Shown: piece by piece, positions 1 through 9,528 of the stretch
Position numbering within the stretch: the stretch's first letter is position 1
Layout: each line of letters begins with the position of its first letter
Origin: Amycolatopsis tolypomycina
GTDB taxonomy: Bacteria; Actinomycetota; Actinomycetes; Mycobacteriales; Pseudonocardiaceae
Length of the DNA stretch: 64,000 nucleotides
Reading direction: 5' to 3'
Assembly (NCBI RefSeq): GCF_900105945.1
Contig: NZ_FNSO01000004.1
Span: 4,588,001 to 4,652,000, forward strand
Translations under genes and position numbers: made by a program
Notes under the pieces: model-generated
Seen by the model: only the letters and a program-made list of their open reading frames with translations
Told to the model about the DNA's origin: nothing
The model's database searches: none

Positions 1-3000
1 GGTCGGCGACACGTGGACGCGGACCGCGGCGGTCCCGGCGGCGTGCCAGGTCGTGCCGCTGAACGCGAACGGCAGCATCGGCTTCGCGGCACCGTCCTCG
101 GGCGCGGGGCCGAGCAGCTGGGCGTGCATGGCGGCGTCGAACAGCGCCGGGTGCAGGCCGTAGTCGCGGGCGTCTTCCGAGAGCTCGACGTCGGCGTAGA
201 CGTCGTCGCCGTGCCGCCACATCGCCCGCAGGCCCTGGAAGGCCGGGCCGTAGTCGTAGCCCAGGTCTGCCAGCTGCGCGTACGGGTCTTCGAGGGGGAC
301 CTCGGTGGCTCCGGCGGGCGGCCACGCGGTGAGGTCGAACGCCGGCGCGGCCGCCTCGGCCGTGACGAACCCTTCGGCGTGCCGGGTCCAGGCGTCGTCG
401 CAGTCGGGCCGGGAGTGGACGGTCAGCCGGCGGCGGCCGTCCTCTTCGGCTTCGAGGGTGACCTGGACTGCCGCGCCCGTCGTCAGGGCGAGCGGGGCGT
501 GCAGGGTCAGCTCGTCGAGCCCGGCGTAGCCGATCTCGTCGGCCGCGGCGCGGGCCAGCTCGACGAACGCCGTGCCGGGAACGAGGACCGTGCCGAGCAC
601 GACGTGGTCGGCCAGCCACGGCACGGTGTCCGTCGAGAGGCGGCCGGTGAGGACGATCGTGTCGGTCTCCGGCACGCGGACGACGGCGCTGAGCATCGGG
701 TGGCCGGCGACCTGCTGGCCGTGGTCGCCGGCGTCGCCGGTCGCGGTCGGGGCGGCCAGCCAGTAGCGGGTGCGGCGGAACGCGTAGGTCGGCACCTCGA
801 CGCGGCGCGCTCCGGCGTAGAAAGCGTGCCAGTCCACCGGAATCCCGCGGGTGTGCAGGGCGGCGACCGCCGTGACGACGGACTGGGCCTCGTCGCGGTC
901 CGGGCGCACGGCCGGGACGAACACCCGGGTGTCGTCGTCCAGCGCGGTGCTCCCGGCGGCGGTCAGGACCGCGGCGGGGCCGATTTCGACGAACGTCCGG
1001 ACGCCGTCTTCGGCGAGGGCGCGGACGGCGTCGTCGAACCGGACGGTCGCGCGGACCTGCTCCACCCAGTACTCCGGCGAAGCCAGGTCGGCACCGGCGG
1101 ACACGGTCGAGGCGATCGGGATCTCGGGCTTGGCGTAGCTGAGTTTCGCCGCCACGGCCGCGAACTCGGCCAGCATCGGCTCCATCAGCGGCGAGTGGAA
1201 GGCGTGCGAGACGCGCAGCTTCTTGGCGCGCTCGAAGTGCGCGGCCACGGCGGCCACGGCGTCTTCGGTGCCCGAGACGACCAGCGACGCCGGCCCGTTG
1301 ATCGCGGCGACGCTCACGCCGTCGGTCAGCAGCGGGGTCACCTCGGCCTCGCCGGCCGGGATGGCGACCATCGCCCCGCCCGCGGGCAGCGCCTGCATGA
1401 GCCGGGCGCGGGCGGCGACGAGCGTGCAGGCGTCGTCGAGCGAGAGGACGCCGGCGACGTGCGCCGCGGCCAGCTCGCCGATCGAGTGGCCGAGCAGGTG
1501 GCCGGGCCGCAGGCCCCACGACTCGAGGAGCCGGTACAGCGCGACCTCGAAGGCGAACAGCGCGGGCTGGGTGGTCCCGGTCTGCGCGAGGGCTTCGGCG
1601 TCGTCCAGGGCAGCCCGGTCGAGGCCGAGGCGGGTGCACGCGGCGTCGAGGGCTTCGGCGAACACCGGGTACTTCGCCAGCGCGCGGCCCATCCCGGCGC
1701 GCTGGGCACCCTGGCCGGTGAAGAGGAAGGCCGTCCGGCCGGTGCCGCGGCGGCCGCGGACGACGTTCGGCGCGGCTTCGCCGTTCGCGAGGGCGGTCAG
1801 CCCGGCGCGCAGCTCGGCGGCGTCGGCGCCCACGACGACGGCCCGGTGGTCGAGCGCCGAGCGGGTGGTGGCCAGCGAGAACCCGATGTCCGCGAGGTCG
1901 CCGGGGTGGTCCACGAGCCGCCGCGCCTGCGCGGCGACGGCGTCCACGGAGTCCGCCGAGACCGGCCAGGCGACCACCGGAACGTCGGTGGCGGGCGCTG
2001 CTTCGGCGGGTTCGGCCTGCTCGATGATCACGTGGGCGTTGGTGCCGCTGATGCCGAACGACGACACCGCGCCGCGGCGGGGCCGGCCGGCTTCGGGCCA
2101 GTCGCGGGCCTCGGTGAGCAGCTCGACGGCACCGGCCGACCAGTCGACGTGCGGCGACGGCGCGTCGACGTGCAGGGTCTTCGGCAGCACGCCGTGCCGG
2201 ATGGCCTGGACGACCTTGATCACGCCGCCGACGCCCGCGGCCGCCTGGGTGTGGCCGATGTTGGACTTGAGGGAGCCGAGCCACAGCGGCTGCTCGGCGC
2301 GGTCCTGGCCGTAGGTGGCCAGCAGGGCCTGCGCCTCGATGGGGTCGCCGAGCTTCGTGCCGGTGCCGTGGCCTTCGACGAGATCGACGTCCGAAGTGGA
2401 CAGACCGGCGGTGGCGAGGGCCTGGCGGATCACGCGTTGCTGCGCCGGTCCGTTGGGGACGGTCAGGCCGCTGGAGGCGCCGTCGGAGTTGACCGCGCTG
2501 CCGCGGACGACGGCGAGGACGTCGTGGCCGAGCCGCTGGGCGTCCGACAGCCGCTCGACGACGAGGACGCCGACGCCTTCGCCCCAGCCCGTGCCGTCGG
2601 CACCGGCGGCGAAGGCCTTGCAGCGGCCGTCGTCGGACAGGCCGCGCTGCTCGGTGAAGTAGACGAAGGTCTCGGGCGTGGCCATGACCGTGACGCCGCC
2701 GACGAGGGCCAGCGAGCAGTCGCCGCGGCGCAGCGCCTGCGCGGCCCAGTGCAGGGCGACGAGGGAGGACGAGCACGCGGTGTCGACGCTGACGGCCGGG
2801 CCTTCCAGCCCGAGCGCGTAGGCGACCCGGCCGGAGACGACGCTGCCGGCGGCCGCGTGGCCGAAGTAGTCGTGGTACATGACGCCGGCGAAGACGCCGG
2901 TGCTGCTGCCGCGCAGGGTCTCGGGCACGATGCCGGCGCGCTCCAGCGCGGTCCAGGAGGTCTGCAGCAGCAGGCGCTGCTGGGCGTCCATGGTGAGGGC

Positions 3001-3354
3001 TTCGCGGGGCGAGATCCCGAAGAACTCCGGGTCGAACTCGGCGGCGTCGTACAGGAAGCCGCCTTCGCGGGTGTTGGTGGTGCCGGACCGCTCCCCCGCC
3101 GGGTCGTAGAGCCGGTCGAGCGGCCAGCCGCGGTCGGCGGGGAACGCGCCGACGCCGTCGGTCCCGGAAGCGACGAGCTCCCAGAGGTCCTCGGGGCTCT
3201 CGACACCGCCGGGATAGCGGCAGTCCATGCCGACGATCGCGATCGGCTCGGAGTCGCGCCGCCGGACCTCCTGCAGGGCACCCTTGGCCTCGCGCAGGTC
3301 GGCGGTGGCGCGCTTGAGGTAGTCGAGCAGCTTCCGCTCGTTTTCGGCGCTCAC
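1..3354 (-). CDS. Modular type I polyketide synthase, N-terminal part (KS-AT-DH...), runs off the left edge
   Basis: Extends a polyketide chain by one malonate per module in the cytoplasm. The 1118 visible codons encode an N-terminal coiled-coil docking helix (about residues 3-30), a ketosynthase with active-site Cys in DTACSSS near residue 193, an acyltransferase with GHSIGEL near 624 and HAFH near 717, and a dehydratase with [10 protein letters not shown] near 914 and [10 protein letters not shown] near 1075. GHSIGEL plus HAFH is the malonyl-CoA signature. The GTG at 3354 is chosen because the coiled-coil sequence [12 protein letters not shown] begins there, with a GGGGG stretch seven bases upstream. 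The gene starts with a docking helix and has no loading domain, so it encodes middle modules, probably acting between the PKS ending at 26094 and the thioesterase-bearing PKS at 9529-17973. The rest of the module and any later modules lie outside the window. Confidence 0.95.
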   Translation of the reverse strand, partial: MSAENERKLLDYLKRATADLREAKGALQEVRRRDSEPIAIVGMDCRYPGGVESPEDLWELVASGTDGVGAFPADRGWPLDRLYDPAGERSGTTNTREGGFLYDAAEFDPEFFGISPREALTMDAQQRLLLQTSWTALERAGIVPETLRGSSTGVFAGVMYHDYFGHAAAGSVVSGRVAYALGLEGPAVSVDTACSSSLVALHWAAQALRRGDCSLALVGGVTVMATPETFVYFTEQRGLSDDGRCKAFAAGADGTGWGEGVGVLVVERLSDAQRLGHDVLAVVRGSAVNSDGASSGLTVPNGPAQQRVIRQALATAGLSTSDVDLVEGHGTGTKLGDPIEAQALLATYGQDRAEQPLWLGSLKSNIGHTQAAAGVGGVIKVVQAIRHGVLPKTLHVDAPSPHVDWSAGAVELLTEARDWPEAGRPRRGAVSSFGISGTNAHVIIEQAEPAEAAPATDVPVVAWPVSADSVDAVAAQARRLVDHPGDLADIGFSLATTRSALDHRAVVVGADAAELRAGLTALANGEAAPNVVRGRRGTGRTAFLFTGQGAQRAGMGRALAKYPVFAEALDAACTRLGLDRAALDDAEALAQTGTTQPALFAFEVALYRLLESWGLRPGHLLGHSIGELAAAHVAGVLSLDDACTLVAARARLMQALPAGGAMVAIPAGEAEVTPLLTDGVSVAAINGPASLVVSGTEDAVAAVAAHFERAKKLRVSHAFHSPLMEPMLAEFAAVAAKLSYAKPEIPIASTVSAGADLASPEYWVEQVRATVRFDDAVRALAEDGVRTFVEIGPAAVLTAAGSTALDDDTRVFVPAVRPDRDEAQSVVTAVAALHTRGIPVDWHAFYAGARRVEVPTYAFRRTRYWLAAPTATGDAGDHGQQVAGHPMLSAVVRVPETDTIVLTGRLSTDTVPWLADHVVLGTVLVPGTAFVELARAAADEIGYAGLDELTLHAPLALTTGAAVQVTLEAEEDGRRRLTVHSRPDCDDAWTRHAEGFVTAEAAAPAFDLTAWPPAGATEVPLEDPYAQLADLGYDYGPAFQGLRAMWRHGDDVYADVELSEDARDYGLHPALFDAAMHAQLLGPAPEDGAAKPMLPFAFSGTTWHAAGTAAVRVHVSPT

Positions 3355-3419
3355 GCCATTACCCCCGTTCCGGCGTACAGCCGGGAAATGGCAGGAAAAA
3401 CGGTACTCACGTAATCGAC

Positions 3420-3494
3420 CACCTAACCGCGAAAAGGGTGGAAGGTGCCACGCCGAAAACGCTACCGAGAGACTTTCGGCCAACCCACCCCTAA
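3420..3494 (-). promoter_or_regulatory. CCCCTAA-type boxes upstream of the PKS gene at 3354
   Basis: CACCTAA at 3420-3426 and CCCCTAA at 3488-3494 lie 66 to 140 bases before the PKS start. Read in the direction of transcription they are TTAGGTG and TTAGGGG. The same box recurs upstream of most operons in the cluster. The first copy is imperfect. Confidence 0.45.
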
Positions 3495-3544
3495 CGGGGC
3501 GGGCGCGGCCCCACACTTGCCGGCCCGGCCCCCGCGCGCACCCG

Positions 3545-3590
3545 GTCGTGAGTGGAAACGCGCGTTCCAACGCGCTTTCCCACTCACGAC
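3545..3590. repeat. Intergenic inverted repeat (GTCGTGAGTGG arms)
   Basis: Arms GTCGTGAGTGG (3545-3555) and CCACTCACGAC (3580-3590) are exactly complementary, and partly matched GC-rich sequence sits between them. The element lies in the 252-base gap just past the stop of the glycosyltransferase-like gene, so it may act as its terminator. Elements of the same build (long arms, small loop, between genes) occur at 21627 and 25937. Confidence 0.7.
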
Positions 3591-3606
3591 AGCCGCGGCA
3601 GACCGC

Positions 3607-4431
3607 TTACGCGCGGGTCAGCTCCGCCACCACGTCGCGCGGGGCCGGCAGGGCCGCGATTTCCTCCCGCAGCGCCTCCGCCGCGCCGCGCAGCGAGGCC
3701 AGCTCGGTGACCGCCGAGGCCGAGCCCACGTGTCCCGCACCGGCCGCCGCGATGCGCGTGGCGATCGGTGTCTCCGTCAACGACAACTGCGGCAGTCCGT
3801 GGGCCGCTGCGGCCAAGGCGAGCGAGGCGTCGCCGTCGTGGATGACCGCCGTGCACGTCGGCAGGACCGCCGCCGGCGGCGCCGCGTCGACCAGGCGCAC
3901 GTTCGGCGGCATCGGCACCCCCGACGGGATGCTCGCCGGGTCCGTCGCCCACACGACCTCCGCGTCCAGGCCCGCGACCGCGTCGAACACCGGCCCGGCC
4001 TGCGTCGCGTCCGTGAGCGACAGCAGTACCCGGCTGCGCCTTGCCTTGCGGCGCAACCAACCCGGCACCTCGACCGGCCCGAAGTACGGCACGTGCCGGA
4101 TCGGGCGGGCCCCGGCGGCGGCGGGATCCCGCAGCGACGGCGGCACCGTGTCGAAGCCCGGACCGGGCTCGTCCAGCGGACCCCGCAGCCGGACCGTCCC
4201 GGCCTCCGCCGAGACCGCCGCGTCGGACACCACCACGGCGGGCCGCCACAGTGCGGCGAACTCCGCCGGGTCGAGGTCGACCGCGACGCAACCGGTCGTG
4301 AGGATCTCGTCGACGAACGACGGCTCGCCGGCGATCTTCACGTCGTGGCCGGCGGCCCGCAGCGCCCACGCCAGCGGGACCAGGTTGTGCAGCCGCGCGG
4401 GCGACGACGAGGCGGCCAGGAGTACGCGCAT
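3607..4431 (-). CDS. Short GT1-family glycosyltransferase-like protein, probably impaired
   Basis: 274 residues. The start MRVLLAASSSPARLHNLVPLAWAL and the overall pattern are those of macrolide glycosyltransferases of the EryCIII/DesVII type, but that family is usually about 390-430 residues long. The donor-binding motif, normally HHGGAGT, reads IHDGDAS here, followed by a recognisable GLPQLSL. Much of the N-terminal acceptor domain is missing. A full-length glycosyltransferase sits at 57148-58410, so this one may be an inactive remnant, an accessory partner, or a compact enzyme for a second sugar. The ATG at 4431 is chosen over upstream in-frame codons because the Rossmann start begins there. 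A CCCCTAA box lies 85 bases upstream, which ties it to the cluster. I cannot assign a substrate. Confidence 0.75.
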   Translation of the reverse strand: MRVLLAASSSPARLHNLVPLAWALRAAGHDVKIAGEPSFVDEILTTGCVAVDLDPAEFAALWRPAVVVSDAAVSAEAGTVRLRGPLDEPGPGFDTVPPSLRDPAAAGARPIRHVPYFGPVEVPGWLRRKARRSRVLLSLTDATQAGPVFDAVAGLDAEVVWATDPASIPSGVPMPPNVRLVDAAPPAAVLPTCTAVIHDGDASLALAAAAHGLPQLSLTETPIATRIAAAGAGHVGSASAVTELASLRGAAEALREEIAALPAPRDVVAELTRA

Positions 4432-4476
4432 GGGATCCACTCCAGAAAAGGAAACCGGGCCGGCCCGGTGCGGACA

Positions 4477-4522
4477 GTCGAATTCGACACTATCCACGCC
4501 GGGCCGGCCCGCGAACCCCTAA
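4477..4522 (-). promoter_or_regulatory. Palindrome and CCCCTAA box upstream of the glycosyltransferase-like gene
   Basis: GTCGAATTCGAC (4477-4488) is a perfect 12-base palindrome, and CCCCTAA lies at 4516-4522. Both sit in the 96-base gap between the start at 4431 and the end of the ABC permease gene. The box matches those upstream of other cluster operons. The palindrome has no second copy that I noticed. Confidence 0.45.
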
Positions 4523-4527
4523 ACCAT

Positions 4528-7077
4528 TCACTGCCCCGGCAGCGTCACCGCTTCGATCGGGCTCTTGCGCATCGCCAGCCGCGCGGACAGCGACGTCACC
4601 GGCCAGATGATCAGGAACACCGCGAGCACGACCGCGAGGAACACCCAGATCGGCCCGGACGGGATGATCTGGCCGGTGCTGATCGCCATCGGCAGCACCG
4701 TGAACAACGAAATCACGATCCCGAGCACGAGCCCGGCCACCGCCACGATGCCGCCTTCGATGAACAGCATCCGGCGCACCTGCCCGCGGTCCGCGCCCGC
4801 GAGCCGCTGCGCGCCGAACTCCCGGCGCCGGGCCAGGACGGCGACGGCGAGGGTGTTCACCGCCGCGATCGCCGCGTACGCGATCGCCAGCACCGCCAGG
4901 AGGTAGTTGATCATCGCCTCGACGTCCGCGCCGGCCTGGAAGCTCTCCAGCAGCGCGTCGTCGCCGCCGACCGCGATGCCCGGCCAGTCCTTCAGCCGGT
5001 CGCTCAACGCGGACACGACGTCGCTGCCGTCGGCCGCCTTGACCAGCACCTGGGCCGCCATGCCGCTCGTGGTGTGGGCGGTGAGGAGGTCGACCGGCAG
5101 GACCATGCTCGCGTAGCTCGACGGGCTGTCGAGCAGCGCGACGACGGTGACCTGCGCCTGCGCCCCGTCGCCGAGCCGCATGGTGATCTTGTCGCCGACC
5201 TTGAGCTCGAGGTCGTCCGCGACGGCCTCCGGCAGCGCGACCGAGTCGCCGGTGAGGTTCTTCAGCGACCCCTGCGTGACTTCGGTGGCGAGCACGGTGC
5301 CGCCCTGGTCCTCGGCGGCGACGCCGAGCAGGCGCAGCGGGTCGCTGCCGTTGCCGTCGTAGGGCTGCTCGATCCAGCCGGCGCTGGTCACCAGCGGCGA
5401 CGCGGTCGCGACCCCCGGCGTGCTGCGGATCTGCGCCAGTGCCTCCGGCGCGATCCCGCCGGCCGCGGTGCTGATCACGGCGTCGGCCTTCAGCTGGTCG
5501 GCGTAGGCGGCGATCTGCGCCTTCTGCGCCGTCGTCTCCGAGTACACGTTGCCGAGCGCGACGGCCGTGGCCAGGGTGATCGGCGTGAGCACCGCGGCGA
5601 AGCCCACCGCCCGCGCCCGCGAGTTGATCACCGCGAGCGTGGCGTCGCGGCCGGCGACCCGGCGGACGAACGGGCCGAAACGGTCGGCGACGTAGGCCAT
5701 GATCTCCGGGCCCAGCAAGGCCACCGCGATGGCGCCGGTGAGCACCGCCGGACCGCCGATCGCGCTGGCGGTGTCGGCAGGCATGAACAGCGTGGTGCCG
5801 GCGAGCAGCACCGTCGCGATCCCGAAGACCACGGCACCCATGCGCCGCAACGGGTTCACCTTGGCGCTCGGGATCGACGCCTCGGCCAGCGCCTGGATCG
5901 GCCGGGACCGCGACGCGGCCAGCGCAGCGAACCACGCGGCGGCGTAGACGATCACGAGCGTGGCGACGACGCCCGCGCCGAACGCGATGATGTCCTGCCG
6001 GAACACCAGCTCGTCCGGCACGATCCCGATCGACATGCTCGTGGCGAAGATCTGGTTGCCGAGCAGGCTGCCCACGACCACGCCGCAGAGCGCGGCGACG
6101 ACGCCGACGGCCATGGTCTCGGCGACGACCATCCGGTGCACCTGCTTCGGCGTCGCCCCGGTGGCCCGCAGCAGCGCGAGTTCCTGCTGGCGCTGGCGCA
6201 CGGTGAGGCTGATCGTCGCGGAGACGACCAGCGCCATGACCACCAGCACCATGCCGCCGAACACCGCGGCCAGCAGGATCAGCGGGAGCCGGCTGCCGTC
6301 GACGCCGAGGAACTCGGCCGAGCCGCGGTCGTCGCCGGTCAGCACGCTGACGCCGGGCACCTGCTCCGCGATGCGCGCGGCGAGCTCACCCGCGTCCACG
6401 CCCTCGGCCGGGAACACCCCGGCCAGGTCGGCGCGGCCCTGGTGCGGCGAGAACTGCTGCGCGTCCGGCGCGGAGAAGAAGAACGCCGGCGCCGTGACGG
6501 GCTGGGCCGGTTCGGCGACGCCCGCGACGGTGAGGGTCAGCTTCCGGCCGTCGATCGCGAGGTCGACGGGCGAGCCGGCCTTGAGCCCGGCCGCCTCCGC
6601 GGTGGCCGAGTCGACGACGACCTGGCCCGGCGCCTGCGGCTGGGTGCCGTCGCGCAGGACGTACCCGCCGAGCGCGGCGGAGTCCCAGCCGTGTCCGGAA
6701 AGGACGGACGTGCCCGCGGGCGCGCCGTCCTTCAGCAGCACCGCCGGGAACGAGACGTCCGGGACGACGCGCTGGACGCCTTGCACCGCACCGATCTTGA
6801 CGAGCTGGTCCGCGGCGAGCCCCGCGCGCTCGGCGTAGGGCACCTCCTCGGACTCTTCGTCCGGCAGCTTGAACGCCGACGAACCGCCGACCACGACCGG
6901 CGTCGCGGCGAGCCGCTGCGGCTGCGCCTGCAGCACGATCGCCGTCTCGAACAGCCCGGCGCAGGCGATGAGCAGGCCGCAGCCGATCAGGATCGCGACG
7001 AACGACGCGAGCGACGCGGCCGCGCGGTAGCGCAGGCTCGCCAGCGCCAGGTTGAGCACCACCCGCCGCGAACTCAC
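4528..7077 (-). CDS. FtsX/MacB-family ABC transporter permease
   Basis: 849-residue integral membrane protein. There is one N-terminal membrane helix (about residues 18-42), a long extracytoplasmic region, three helices near 250-370, a second extracytoplasmic region, and a C-terminal FtsX block. This is the duplicated FtsX layout of actinobacterial export permeases. The GTG at 7077 (SSRRVVLNLALASLRYRAAA) overlaps the ATPase stop by four bases, which argues for translational coupling and decides the start. With the ATPase at 7074-7850 it should form an exporter; the macrolactam is a plausible cargo because of its position between PKS genes, but nothing in the sequence shows what it carries. 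Control is probably through the TetR palindrome at 8124. Confidence 0.9.
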   Translation of the reverse strand: MSSRRVVLNLALASLRYRAAASLASFVAILIGCGLLIACAGLFETAIVLQAQPQRLAATPVVVGGSSAFKLPDEESEEVPYAERAGLAADQLVKIGAVQGVQRVVPDVSFPAVLLKDGAPAGTSVLSGHGWDSAALGGYVLRDGTQPQAPGQVVVDSATAEAAGLKAGSPVDLAIDGRKLTLTVAGVAEPAQPVTAPAFFFSAPDAQQFSPHQGRADLAGVFPAEGVDAGELAARIAEQVPGVSVLTGDDRGSAEFLGVDGSRLPLILLAAVFGGMVLVVMALVVSATISLTVRQRQQELALLRATGATPKQVHRMVVAETMAVGVVAALCGVVVGSLLGNQIFATSMSIGIVPDELVFRQDIIAFGAGVVATLVIVYAAAWFAALAASRSRPIQALAEASIPSAKVNPLRRMGAVVFGIATVLLAGTTLFMPADTASAIGGPAVLTGAIAVALLGPEIMAYVADRFGPFVRRVAGRDATLAVINSRARAVGFAAVLTPITLATAVALGNVYSETTAQKAQIAAYADQLKADAVISTAAGGIAPEALAQIRSTPGVATASPLVTSAGWIEQPYDGNGSDPLRLLGVAAEDQGGTVLATEVTQGSLKNLTGDSVALPEAVADDLELKVGDKITMRLGDGAQAQVTVVALLDSPSSYASMVLPVDLLTAHTTSGMAAQVLVKAADGSDVVSALSDRLKDWPGIAVGGDDALLESFQAGADVEAMINYLLAVLAIAYAAIAAVNTLAVAVLARRREFGAQRLAGADRGQVRRMLFIEGGIVAVAGLVLGIVISLFTVLPMAISTGQIIPSGPIWVFLAVVLAVFLIIWPVTSLSARLAMRKSPIEAVTLPGQ

Positions 7078-7850
7078 CGCTGCCCCCGTGCCTGCTTGGC
7101 CCGCTCGCCCAGCTGCGCCAAGGTCGCCGCGACGGCCTCGACGCTGGGCGTCGCCATCTGCGTGACGATCTGGCCGTCGACGAGGAAGAGCACGTTGTCC
7201 GCGAAGGACGCGGCGACCGGGTCGTGGGTGACCATCACGATGGTCTGGCCCGCGCTGACCAGCTCGCGCATCAGGTTGAGCACCTCGAGCGCGGTGTTCG
7301 TGTCGAGCGCGCCGGTCGGCTCGTCGGCGAAGACGACGGCGGGACGGCCGGCGAGCGCGCGGGCGATCGCGACGCGCTGCTGCTGGCCGCCGGACAGCTC
7401 GCCCGGGCGGTGCTTGACGCGCTGGGTGAGCCCGACGCGCGCGATCACCTCGTCGACCCACTTCCGGTCCGGCTCGCGGCCGGCCAGCAGCGTCGGCAGG
7501 GTGACGTTCTGCTCGACGTTCAGCGCCGGCATCAGGTTGAAGGACTGGAAGATGAACGCGACGTGCTGACGGCGCAGTTCGGTCAGCTTCGTCTCGCTCT
7601 TGCCCTTGAGGTCGGTGCCGACGAGCGTCACGCGGCCGGAGCTCGGCTTGTCGAGGCCCGCCGCGCAGTGCAGCAGCGTGCTCTTGCCGGACCCCGACGG
7701 GCCCATCACGGCGGTGAAGGTGCCGGCCGGGAAGTTGACGGTGACCCCGGCCAGCGCTTCGACGGCGCTTTCGCCGGAACCGTAGGTCTTGTGCACCGCG
7801 TCCAGCTGGACCGGCGACTCGACGGAAGTCATCGTGGGCACGTCGTTCAC
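7074..7850 (-). CDS. ABC transporter ATP-binding protein (MacB/LolD type)
   Basis: 258-residue ATPase that powers the FtsX-type permease downstream. It shows Walker A GPSGSGKST, a Q-loop in FIFQSFNLMP, the signature LSGGQQQR, Walker B VVFADEPTGALD and the switch His in MVTHD. The GTG at 7850 overlaps the stop of the preceding small membrane protein as GTGA and has GAAGGA just upstream. An ATG at 7832 is the alternative and would shorten the protein by six residues. The three genes 8080-7847, 7850-7074 and 7077-4528 form one overlapping operon. Confidence 0.93.
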   Translation of the reverse strand: MNDVPTMTSVESPVQLDAVHKTYGSGESAVEALAGVTVNFPAGTFTAVMGPSGSGKSTLLHCAAGLDKPSSGRVTLVGTDLKGKSETKLTELRRQHVAFIFQSFNLMPALNVEQNVTLPTLLAGREPDRKWVDEVIARVGLTQRVKHRPGELSGGQQQRVAIARALAGRPAVVFADEPTGALDTNTALEVLNLMRELVSAGQTIVMVTHDPVAASFADNVLFLVDGQIVTQMATPSVEAVAATLAQLGERAKQARGQR

Positions 7851-8080
7851 TCCGATCCTTCCCGGGCGCGGCGCGCCGGGTCGAGGTACCACCACACGGC
7901 CAGGACGATCCCGCCGCCGACGATCGTCCACAGCCAGAACGGCGCCTTGAACGACATGCTGATCAGGCTCATGAGCAGCCAGATCACGAACTGGATGCCG
8001 CCGACGACCGCCCACACGATGGTGACGACGCGGCGGGCCAGACCGCCGGTGGACCGGGTTCCTTCTGTGCTTTCGGGCAT
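7847..8080 (-). CDS. Small 2TM membrane protein, first gene of the ABC operon
   Basis: 77 residues with two hydrophobic segments (about residues 17-38 and 45-64), a short hydrophilic N-terminus and an Arg-rich tail. This is the 2TM-domain layout often found beside ABC exporters and TetR regulators in actinomycetes. The ATG at 8080 has GGGGGA five bases upstream. The stop overlaps the ATPase start. It resembles the C-terminal half of the protein at 8180-8584, which suggests duplication. Function is unknown; it could assist the exporter or sit in the same regulon only. Confidence 0.8.
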   Translation of the reverse strand: MPESTEGTRSTGGLARRVVTIVWAVVGGIQFVIWLLMSLISMSFKAPFWLWTIVGGGIVLAVWWYLDPARRAREGSE

Positions 8081-8123
8081 CCATCTCCCCCTGTCGACGT
8101 CCGGCCGCACGGTCGGATTAATC

Positions 8124-8138
8124 GTGTAAGGCTTACAC
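8124..8138. promoter_or_regulatory. TetR operator candidate upstream of the ABC operon
   Basis: GTGTAAGGCTTACAC is a 15-base palindrome with one central base. It lies 44 bases before the start at 8080 and is followed by AGTTTA. The near-identical site at 8610-8624 has the same flanks, so both are likely bound by the TetR protein encoded at 8655. Confidence 0.7.
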
Positions 8139-8179
8139 AGTTTAGCGCAGTACCGCCGAACGGGGAAGGCGGCCCCGGT

Positions 8180-8584
8180 TCAGGGGATGACGCGCATCCG
8201 GCGGTCCCAGTCCCGCACGCCCCACACGCCCACCGCCAGGACGCCGCCGCCGAGCACCACCCAGACCAGCCACGACGGGTCCCACTGGCCGCCGATGAGC
8301 CCGATGAGCAGCCAGACGACGAAGTTGGCGACGCTGACGAAAGCCCACAGCGTGCCGGCGATCCGCGGGGCCGCCTCGAGGGCGGGCGGCGCGGCCGGGC
8401 CGGCCCCCGCGACCGCGGCCCGCAGCGCGGCCTGGGTGGTGGCCAGCCGGACGCGGGCGAGCCGCCGGGCGGCCTCCCCGCCGTCGTAGGCACCGGTCGA
8501 CCGGCCGTGTTCGATCTCGGTGGCCGCCAGCTTCCGGTCCAGCTCGGTGACCCGGCCCAGCCCGAACCGGCTGCTCTCGCTCAC
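8180..8584 (-). CDS. Small membrane protein with N-terminal helical domain and 2TM domain
   Basis: 134 residues. The N-terminal half is charged and helical (about residues 10-50). The C-terminal half has two membrane segments (about 75-95 and 103-122) and ends in a basic tail, matching the 77-residue protein at 7847-8080. The gene is divergent from the TetR regulator, and the operator at 8610 lies between them. The GTG at 8584 is chosen; a GTG at 8590 would add two residues. Function is unknown. Likely part of the same TetR-controlled unit as the exporter. Confidence 0.75.
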   Translation of the reverse strand: MSESSRFGLGRVTELDRKLAATEIEHGRSTGAYDGGEAARRLARVRLATTQAALRAAVAGAGPAAPPALEAAPRIAGTLWAFVSVANFVVWLLIGLIGGQWDPSWLVWVVLGGGVLAVGVWGVRDWDRRMRVIP

Positions 8585-8609
8585 AAGCACTCGCCCCCAG
8601 CTCCGATTA

Positions 8610-8624
8610 GTGTAAGACTTGCAC
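8610..8624. promoter_or_regulatory. TetR operator candidate in the divergent promoter
   Basis: GTGTAAGACTTGCAC, one arm mismatch from the palindrome at 8124-8138, with the same GATTA upstream and AGTTTA downstream. It lies between the starts at 8584 (minus) and 8655 (plus), so it can control both the small membrane protein and the regulator itself. Confidence 0.72.
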
Positions 8625-8654
8625 AGTTTACTGAAACGGACCGCGGAGCGATAG

Positions 8655-9398
8655 ATGCCGACCGAACCCGAGCCGGACGACCGTCCGGACCTGCCGCCCG
8701 GGCTGGCCCCGGCGTGGGGTGCCGCGCCGCTGCGGCCCCGCCGTGGCCCCAAGCCGTCGCACAGCCTGGACCGGATCGTCACGGCCGCCGTCGAGCTCGC
8801 CGACGCCGACGGGCTGGCGGCGGCGTCGCTGCCCAACATCGCCGCCTCGGTCGGCCTGTCCACCAACGCGCTGTACCGGTACGTCGGGTCGAAGGAAGAA
8901 CTGCTGGTCCTCCTGGGCGACGCGGGCTTCGGGCCACCGAGCCCGCTGACCCCGGATGCGGATTGGCGCGGCGCGGCGCGGGAGTGGGTGTACGCGGCAC
9001 TGGACCGGTATCGCGGCCGGCCGTGGCTGCTGGATTTGGGCTCGCGCGGCAGCGCGGTGACACCGAACCGCCTACGGTGGATCGAGCAGCTGCTGGCCGT
9101 ACTGGCCGAGGCCGGCATGTCCGATGTGGACGCATTCGGCTCGGCGCTGCTACTGGGCGACTTCGCACGAGCGACGGCCGACCGGCTGCGGGCCCGCGCC
9201 GATCCGGACTCGGCGGACTCGCCGGCGCGAGCCCGGGACGTGCGCGCATTCCTGCGCCCGTTGCTGGCCGAGGGCGGGTATCCGCAACTGGCCGAGCTCG
9301 CCGCCCGGGGCGAGTACCCGGGGGGTGGTTCGGTGGACTTCGGACTGGACCGGGTACTCGACGGCATCGCGGGCCTGCTCACCGCCTCGCCGGCCTGA
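8655..9398 (+). CDS. TetR-family transcriptional regulator, likely repressor of the exporter
   Basis: 247 residues. An N-terminal Pro/Asp-rich tail precedes a TetR helix-turn-helix (about residues 38-85; LPNIAASVGLSTNALYRYVG is the recognition region). The C-terminal ligand domain resembles that of TetR itself. The ATG at 8655 has GCGGAG nine bases upstream. The divergent arrangement with membrane and ABC genes, plus two matching palindromes, supports an autoregulated efflux repressor whose inducer may be the cluster product or an intermediate. The ligand cannot be read from sequence. Confidence 0.9.
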   Translation: MPTEPEPDDRPDLPPGLAPAWGAAPLRPRRGPKPSHSLDRIVTAAVELADADGLAAASLPNIAASVGLSTNALYRYVGSKEELLVLLGDAGFGPPSPLTPDADWRGAAREWVYAALDRYRGRPWLLDLGSRGSAVTPNRLRWIEQLLAVLAEAGMSDVDAFGSALLLGDFARATADRLRARADPDSADSPARARDVRAFLRPLLAEGGYPQLAELAARGEYPGGGSVDFGLDRVLDGIAGLLTASPA

Positions 9399-9417
9399 GC
9401 GGTCCCCTCCGGAAACG

Positions 9418-9467
9418 ACATGAACGACCCTTTCATGTCGTCTGGTGACATGAACGACCCTTTCATG
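9418..9467. repeat. Hairpin-family repeat with arms in direct orientation
   Basis: ACATGAACGACCCTTTCATG occurs at 9418-9437 and again at 9448-9467 in the same orientation. The related elements at 25937 and 21627 carry their arms inverted around a similar CGTCYG centre. Each arm is itself weakly palindromic (ATGAA...TTCAT). The element lies between the convergent ends of the TetR gene and the PKS gene. Confidence 0.75.
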
Positions 9468-9488
9468 GCATTTCGCGTGGGAAGGGCG

Positions 9489-9521
9489 GGGCGGCGCCCC
9501 GGGGGAGGAGGGGCGCCGCCC
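9489..9521 (-). terminator. GC-rich hairpin after the thioesterase-bearing PKS gene
   Basis: GGGCGGCGCCCC (9489-9500) pairs with GGGGCGCCGCCC (9510-9521) across a nine-base loop, starting eight bases past the PKS stop. There is no T run on the minus strand, so it is a stem-only terminator candidate. Confidence 0.6.
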
Positions 9522-9528
9522 TGGTCTG

